Positions 60,377 through 64,000 of a stretch of DNA of 64,000 nucleotides are shown in pieces. The stretch's first letter is position 1; every line of letters starts with the position of its first letter. The stretch spans positions 62,001 to 126,000 of the forward strand of contig CAWJGF010000003.1 of the NCBI GenBank assembly GCA_963842335.1, given 5' to 3'. Source of the stretch: PALSA-600 sp963842335. GTDB taxonomy: Bacteria > Actinomycetota > Thermoleophilia > Gaiellales > Gaiellaceae. Both the position numbers and the translations under genes were made by a program. Under the pieces are notes generated by a model. That model had not been told where the DNA came from. It was given only the letters and a program-made list of their open reading frames with translations, and searched no databases.

Positions 60377-60463
60377 TCGCGCCCCGAAGGCGCGCGCGTA
60401 CTGGGCGGCAGATCGTCGTCCACGCGAATCAGAGGGCGGAGTATAGCCGGGCTCTGGACGACC

Positions 60464-60477
60464 CGAACGTCTGTTCG
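60464..60477. promoter_or_regulatory. LexA (SOS) box upstream of the radical SAM gene
   Basis: CGAACGTCTGTTCG is a perfect 14-bp match to the Gram-positive/actinobacterial LexA consensus (CGAAC-N4-GTTCG). It abuts the TATGAT -10 hexamer, so bound LexA would block the promoter. The divergent CorC/HlyC gene may also be affected. Confidence 0.8.
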
Positions 60478-60483
60478 TATGAT
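60478..60483 (+). promoter_or_regulatory. -10 hexamer for the SOS-controlled radical SAM gene
   Basis: TATGAT directly after the LexA box and 6 nt before ATG 60490; leaderless. Confidence 0.65.
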
Positions 60484-60489
60484 ACGGCG

Positions 60490-61383
60490 ATGCGCACCGA
60501 ATACCGTGAGGAGCCGTGCAAGGTCGCGGTCAACCGCGTGCAAGGGATGCCGTTCGAGTGGTCGCTGAATCCGTACATGGGCTGCGTGCACCGTTGCACG
60601 TTCTGTTACGTCCGCGCCTTCGAGCGGCGGGCCGACCGGCCGTCCGATGACCGGTACGGCTCATCGATCCGGGTGAAGTCGAACATTGCCGAGGTGCTCC
60701 GCCGGGAGCTCGGCCGCCGCAGCTGGGACGGCGGGAGGATCGCAATCGGGGCAGCCACCGATCCGTACCAGCCTGCCGAGGGGCGTTACGGGCTGACACG
60801 CGCGTGCGTGGAGGTGCTGCGCGACGTCGCCAACCCGTTCGGGATCATCACGCGCGGACCGCTGATCGTGCGTGACGCCGAGCTCCTCGCCGGCGCCTCA
60901 AAGGTCACCGACGTGCACGTGACGTTCTCGGTGCCGACGATCGACGACGACGTCTGGCGCACGACGGAGCCTGGCACGGCCCCGCCAAGGCAGCGGCTGA
61001 GGGCCTTGACGGCGCTCGTCGCGGTCGGCGTGCGCGCATCGGTCGGCATGGCACCCCTCCTTCCCGGCCTCTCCGATCACCCGGCCCAGATCGAGCGGGT
61101 CGTCGTCGCAGCGCGCGAGGCCGGCGCGTGCGGCATCTGGGCGAACCTCCTCTACCTCCGTCCGGGCACCCGCGAGCACTTTCTGGCGTGCCTGCAGCGA
61201 GACTGGCCCGAGCTTCTGCCGGAGTACGAGGAGCTGTATCGCCGTCGCGCGTACCTCCCGAACGCTGTCTCGGCCCCCACGCGCGAGCTCGTACGCATAC
61301 TCGCGGGCAAGCACGCGATCCGCGACCGGCGGACCGTCAAACCACGCCCTCCGGCGCGCCCACAACAACTGTCTCTTCTTTGA
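60490..61383 (+). CDS. Radical SAM protein, spore photoproduct lyase-like (Rv2578c group)
   Basis: A 297-residue radical SAM enzyme. The cluster motif is C32-x3-C36-x2-C39 in MGCVHRCTFCYVRAF, preceded by the NPYMG lead typical of the SplB/Rv2578c group. IGAATDPYQPAEGRYGLTRACVE and ITRGPLIVRDAELLA are further markers. SplB repairs thymine photoproducts; the role of Rv2578c-type proteins is not established. A perfect LexA box at the promoter ties it to the DNA damage response, strengthening a repair role. Leaderless start. Confidence 0.9.
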   Translation: MRTEYREEPCKVAVNRVQGMPFEWSLNPYMGCVHRCTFCYVRAFERRADRPSDDRYGSSIRVKSNIAEVLRRELGRRSWDGGRIAIGAATDPYQPAEGRYGLTRACVEVLRDVANPFGIITRGPLIVRDAELLAGASKVTDVHVTFSVPTIDDDVWRTTEPGTAPPRQRLRALTALVAVGVRASVGMAPLLPGLSDHPAQIERVVVAAREAGACGIWANLLYLRPGTREHFLACLQRDWPELLPEYEELYRRRAYLPNAVSAPTRELVRILAGKHAIRDRRTVKPRPPARPQQLSLL

Positions 61384-61386
61384 GCA

Positions 61387-61392
61387 TACAAT
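61387..61392 (+). promoter_or_regulatory. -10 hexamer for the response regulator operon
   Basis: TACAAT, 10 nt before ATG 61403. Close to the canonical -10. Confidence 0.55.
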
Positions 61393-61402
61393 CGACCGTC
61401 CG

Positions 61403-62026
61403 ATGCCAGACGAGATCACGACTCTGATCGTCGACGACCACGAAGTGGTCCGCGAAGGCCTGCGTCTCTCGCTCTCGAGGGCGCCGCATATCCGCGTCGT
61501 CGGCGAGGCTTCGGACGGCGCGTCGGCGGTCGAGATGGCCGAGCGGCGCAAGCCCGACGTGATCATCATGGACGTTCGCATGCCCGGCATGGACGGGCTC
61601 GAAGCGACGAAGCTGCTGACCGAGCGAGTGCCGGACTCGAAGGTCCTGATCTTCACGGCCTACTCGGAGCGCTCGCTCCTCGGACGCGGCCTCGAGTCGG
61701 GCGCCAAGGGCTACATCCTGAAGGAGGCACCGCACCAGACGCTCGTGCGTGCGATCGAGAAGGTGGCCGGCGGCGAGGGGTACGTCGACCCGGCGCTCAT
61801 GCCAGCCTTCCTCTCCGGCAAGGACCAGACCGACATGCTCACGACGCGCGAGCGCGAGATCCTTCAGCTGCTCGCGGACGGCCTGTCGAACGCCGACGTC
61901 GCGGGACGCCTCTTCATCTCGCAGGAGACCGTCAAGAGCCACGTCCGGCACATCCTCACGAAGCTCGAAGCCGATACTCGCACGCACGCGGTCGCGATCG
62001 CACTCCGCGAAGCGATCATCGACTAG
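61403..62026 (+). CDS. NarL/FixJ-family response regulator
   Basis: A 207-residue two-component regulator. The receiver domain has the acidic pair DD at 11-12, phospho-acceptor Asp57 (IIMDVRMPG) and the conserved Lys in GYILKEA. The C-terminal LuxR-type helix-turn-helix reads LTTREREILQLLADGLSNADVAGRLFISQETVKSHVRHILTKL. It is intact and should bind DNA as a dimer. The kinase-like gene follows 1 nt after its stop. Confidence 0.93.
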   Translation: MPDEITTLIVDDHEVVREGLRLSLSRAPHIRVVGEASDGASAVEMAERRKPDVIIMDVRMPGMDGLEATKLLTERVPDSKVLIFTAYSERSLLGRGLESGAKGYILKEAPHQTLVRAIEKVAGGEGYVDPALMPAFLSGKDQTDMLTTREREILQLLADGLSNADVAGRLFISQETVKSHVRHILTKLEADTRTHAVAIALREAIID

Positions 62027-62027
62027 C

Positions 62028-62666
62028 GTGGGCGATTCCGAACCGCTCGACCGTCTGATCGCGGCCGAGCAGGACGAGCGGCGTCGCATCGCCCTCTTCC
62101 TGCACGACGGGCCGGTCCAGAATCTCGCCGGCATCGCACTCATGCTGGACGCAGCGCTGCACTCGGTAACGACCGGGAAGCTCGACGACGCAACGACGGT
62201 GCTCACGTCGGCACTCGAGCGCCAGCGCAGCACGATCCGCGAGCTACGGGATCTCTCGTTCGCGCTCGAGCCGGTGGTCCTGCGCGACCAGGGCTTCGGC
62301 CCTGCACTCGAGGCGCTCGCGGAGCAACTTGGCGCGGCGCACTCGCTGCGTTTCGACCTTTCGATCGACGAGGCCGAGTCGCTCGGCGAGACCGCCCAGG
62401 TGGCGCTCTACACGATCATTCGCGAGCTCATCGACCAGGCGGTACGCCGTGGCCCGCCGACGCGGATCGAGGTGCGCATCGCGTCGACCGGCGACGGCGG
62501 CGTCGAAACACTCGTCGTCGACAATGCAGAGCCAGAGCGCCGGCGGCGGTCGCTCGAATCGGTCGAGCAACGCGTGAAGCAGCTGCACGGCTCGATCGGG
62601 GTGGACGCCGACGACGACGGAACTCACGTCCGGGTCGTCCTGCCCTCGTACGCGACCCGGCGCTAA
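62028..62666 (+). CDS. HisKA_3-type histidine kinase-like protein with degraded ATP site
   Basis: A 212-residue soluble protein with no sensor or membrane region. The dimerisation domain has the phospho-acceptor H26 in RRRIALFLHDGPVQNLAGI, as in NarX/DesK-type kinases. The ATPase-like part is weak: the usual REALTNAVRHA N-box reads RELIDQAVRRG, lacking the Mg-binding Asn, and the G1 box D-x-G-x-G is absent after VVDNAEPE. It may be an allosteric or phosphatase partner for the response regulator rather than an active kinase. Coupled to the regulator gene. Confidence 0.8.
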   Translation: MGDSEPLDRLIAAEQDERRRIALFLHDGPVQNLAGIALMLDAALHSVTTGKLDDATTVLTSALERQRSTIRELRDLSFALEPVVLRDQGFGPALEALAEQLGAAHSLRFDLSIDEAESLGETAQVALYTIIRELIDQAVRRGPPTRIEVRIASTGDGGVETLVVDNAEPERRRRSLESVEQRVKQLHGSIGVDADDDGTHVRVVLPSYATRR

Positions 62667-62669
62667 GAT
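62664..62669 (+). promoter_or_regulatory. -10 hexamer for the small gene at 62.68 kb
   Basis: TAAGAT overlapping the stop of the kinase-like gene and 10 nt before ATG 62680. Confidence 0.4.
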
Positions 62670-62679
62670 CCGCGCTCCG

Positions 62680-62871
62680 ATGGCCGACGGTGATTCCCAC
62701 CTCCTCTTCGTCTGGTCGCCCGCGGGGTACACGCTCCGTGAAGAGCCAGGCGAGCTGCCGCAGGTCGGGCACGAGTTCGAGGAGGGCGATCTGAAGCTCG
62801 TCATCTCCAAGATCGGCGTTTCGCCGCTGCCGGGCGACACCCGCCTGTGCGCCTTCTCGATCGGCCGTTAG
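62680..62871 (+). CDS. Small conserved-looking hypothetical protein
   Basis: A 63-residue acidic protein, MADGDSHLLFVWSPAGYTL at the start, then HEFEEGDLKLVISKIGVSPLPG, with a beta-rich look and no membrane helix. Codon use is normal for the window. It follows the two-component pair by 13 nt and its stop overlaps the convergent FAD gene by 4 nt. Function unknown. Confidence 0.6.
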   Translation: MADGDSHLLFVWSPAGYTLREEPGELPQVGHEFEEGDLKLVISKIGVSPLPGDTRLCAFSIGR

Positions 62872-63956
62872 AAACCGGCGGCATCCTCGGCGGCGGCGAG
62901 ACCGAGCACGAGCGCCTGGGCGAGGCCGCTCGCGTAGCCACCAGTCGCGATGCCGCCGGCATCCACTCCCGCCGACCACAGCCCGGTGAACGCAGAACCG
63001 TCAGGGCGCAGCACCCGCGCCCGTTCATCGACGCGCAGCCCGCCGATCGTATGAGTGATCGACGCGACCACGCGGACGGCAGCGACGGCGCCCGCAGGCG
63101 GATCGAACGGGAGATCTGCCAGCGGGACGTGGGCCTCCGGCGGCGCAAGCTGGACGATCTCGGCGACTGTGCGCTCGCGTACCTGTTGCTGCAGCGCAGC
63201 GGCGTCGAGCAGGTAGTAGGCCCTCGCCCCGCGGCGATGGGCCGTCGCCTGCACGACGTTCGTCTCAGACCACGAGACATCTCCGGCCTCGAAGAACTCG
63301 ACTCCGTCCTCATCGAACACGCGCGCGTAACGCCCGTAGAGCTGGGAAAAAGACACGAGCTGTGTCTCGTCCCACGGGCTGTCCGGCATGTTGCGGCCGT
63401 AGAACTCGTCGAGCCCGGACGACAGGGCCGCGCCGCGATCGAGCCCGAAGGTGAGTCCGTCGCCCTCTGACCACGCGCTCGCGCGCAGCCGCAGCGACGC
63501 AGCCGGCGCGATATAGCGCGCTACGAGATCCGCTGACGCCGGGAAGCCACCGGTACACAGAATCGTTGCCTCGTCGCCGGCGCAGCCGTCGGCGCCCAGT
63601 TCGACCTCCCCCACGCGCCCGGCGAGGGCCGCGGTCATCCCCTGCGGGTCGAAGCGCTTGCCGGTCGTCTTCGGGTTTCCCGTCTCCTGCCACACGACGG
63701 GCGCACCGAGCGCCTCGAGCCAGTCGAGCGCGTCGTCGAGGCGCTCCCAGACGAGCCGCTGCAGGCGTTCGTCGCCATTGGGGCATTCGTGGCGGAACTC
63801 CGCCCAGGTCGTGTGCCGCCAGATGACGCACGACGAGAGGAGCATCGAACCGCCCAGCCGGGTGCCCTTCTCGCGCACGGCCACCTCGCAGCCGAGCTCA
63901 CGAAGACGGGTGGCGGCGACGAGCCCCGCCATCCCGGCCCCTGCAACGACGATCAC
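62868..63956 (-). CDS. FAD-dependent oxidoreductase (fumarate reductase flavoprotein/KSTD-like)
   Basis: A 362-residue FAD_binding_2 flavoprotein. The dinucleotide motif is VVAGAGMAGLVAATRLRE at the N-terminus with VREKGTRLGGS next; ASITHTIGGLRVDERARV and LWSAGVDAGGIATGGYASGLAQALVLG near the C-terminus are the family's FAD-closing motif. The protein is shorter than ketosteroid dehydrogenases (~500-560) and lacks their long cap, so the substrate is open. It starts by GTGA overlap with an upstream gene at the window edge, so they are coupled. Confidence 0.88.
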   Translation of the reverse strand: MIVVAGAGMAGLVAATRLRELGCEVAVREKGTRLGGSMLLSSCVIWRHTTWAEFRHECPNGDERLQRLVWERLDDALDWLEALGAPVVWQETGNPKTTGKRFDPQGMTAALAGRVGEVELGADGCAGDEATILCTGGFPASADLVARYIAPAASLRLRASAWSEGDGLTFGLDRGAALSSGLDEFYGRNMPDSPWDETQLVSFSQLYGRYARVFDEDGVEFFEAGDVSWSETNVVQATAHRRGARAYYLLDAAALQQQVRERTVAEIVQLAPPEAHVPLADLPFDPPAGAVAAVRVVASITHTIGGLRVDERARVLRPDGSAFTGLWSAGVDAGGIATGGYASGLAQALVLGLAAAEDAAGF

Positions 63957-64000
63957 GTCAGCGAGAACGTGGGCTTGTGCTCGACGTACTCGATCCGCAC
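63953..64000 (-). CDS. C-terminal end of an upstream gene (partial)
   Basis: The minus-strand frame entering the window reads VRIEYVEHKPTFSLT and stops at 63953-63955, overlapping the GTG of the FAD oxidoreductase gene (GTGA). This overlap is typical of the operons here, so it is probably the tail of a real gene, but 15 residues do not allow a family call. Confidence 0.4.
   Translation of the reverse strand: MRIEYVEHKPTFSLT

Overview
The window reads as a chromosomal segment of a high-GC actinobacterium, most likely class Thermoleophilia (Gaiellales or Solirubrobacterales-like); that placement is inferred from protein style, not computed. Supporting signs are uniformly GC-rich coding DNA, many GTG starts, dense 4-nt gene overlaps, a CysO-CysM-Mec cysteine operon, a stand-alone LigD-type Prim-Pol, an Rv2578c-like radical SAM protein and a short RpoD. 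There is no rRNA, tRNA, prophage, transposase or CRISPR array. A striking general trait is that at least twenty genes have a -10-like TANNNT hexamer only 5-10 nt before the start codon and mostly no Shine-Dalgarno, so leaderless transcription is probably common. This pattern was used to correct several starts.

Layout. 1-5 kb: a small gene, parA and an N-terminally extended ftsZ, then an unknown protein, a Nei-type DNA glycosylase and, divergently, a MerR/B12 (CarH-like) regulator coupled to a frameshifted nitronate monooxygenase. 6.7-13 kb: the giant helicase Lhr, a secreted intradiol dioxygenase and an HhH-GPD protein. 13-17 kb: a broken giant secreted protein with Ig-like repeats, a LamG domain nested inside one repeat and an amidase-like C-terminal module with foreign codon use. 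17-20.7 kb: a tightly overlapped operon of acyl-CoA dehydrogenase, small membrane protein, methyltransferase, LigD-type polymerase and membrane protein. 20.7-24.7 kb: amidohydrolase, permease and formamidase (amide use). 25-29 kb: secreted duplicated-domain protein, frameshifted M20 peptidase, RpoD and a TPR protein. 29.3-32 kb: rhodanese-MoeB, CysO, CysM and Mec, a sulfur-carrier cysteine pathway. 32-41.4 kb: cupredoxin, FAD oxidase, exporter, then a sugar block (three Gfo/Idh oxidoreductases, IlvD/Edd dehydratase, glucose-dehydrogenase-like enzyme, D-lyxose isomerase).

41.8-46.2 kb holds the most unusual gene: one 1381-residue protein joining an UnbU (NqrB/RnfD-like) membrane module, an UnbV module (FG-GAP plus ASPIC) and a degenerate vanadium-haloperoxidase-like domain, followed at once by a small membrane protein. 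46-53 kb is a mixed set of small enzymes. 53-58.7 kb is a pentose system: ABC importer on the minus strand, isomerase and xylulokinase on the plus strand, with a shared divergent control region. 59-64 kb: CorC/HlyC membrane protein, a radical SAM photolyase-like gene under a perfect LexA box, a two-component pair whose kinase has a degraded ATP site, and an FAD oxidoreductase.

Three genes are interrupted by single-base shifts (nitronate monooxygenase, M20 peptidase, and the secreted repeat protein with six). The shifts lie next to otherwise healthy coding sequence, so uncorrected sequencing indels are as likely as real pseudogenes. Several small intergenic repeat families with palindromic cores are present.
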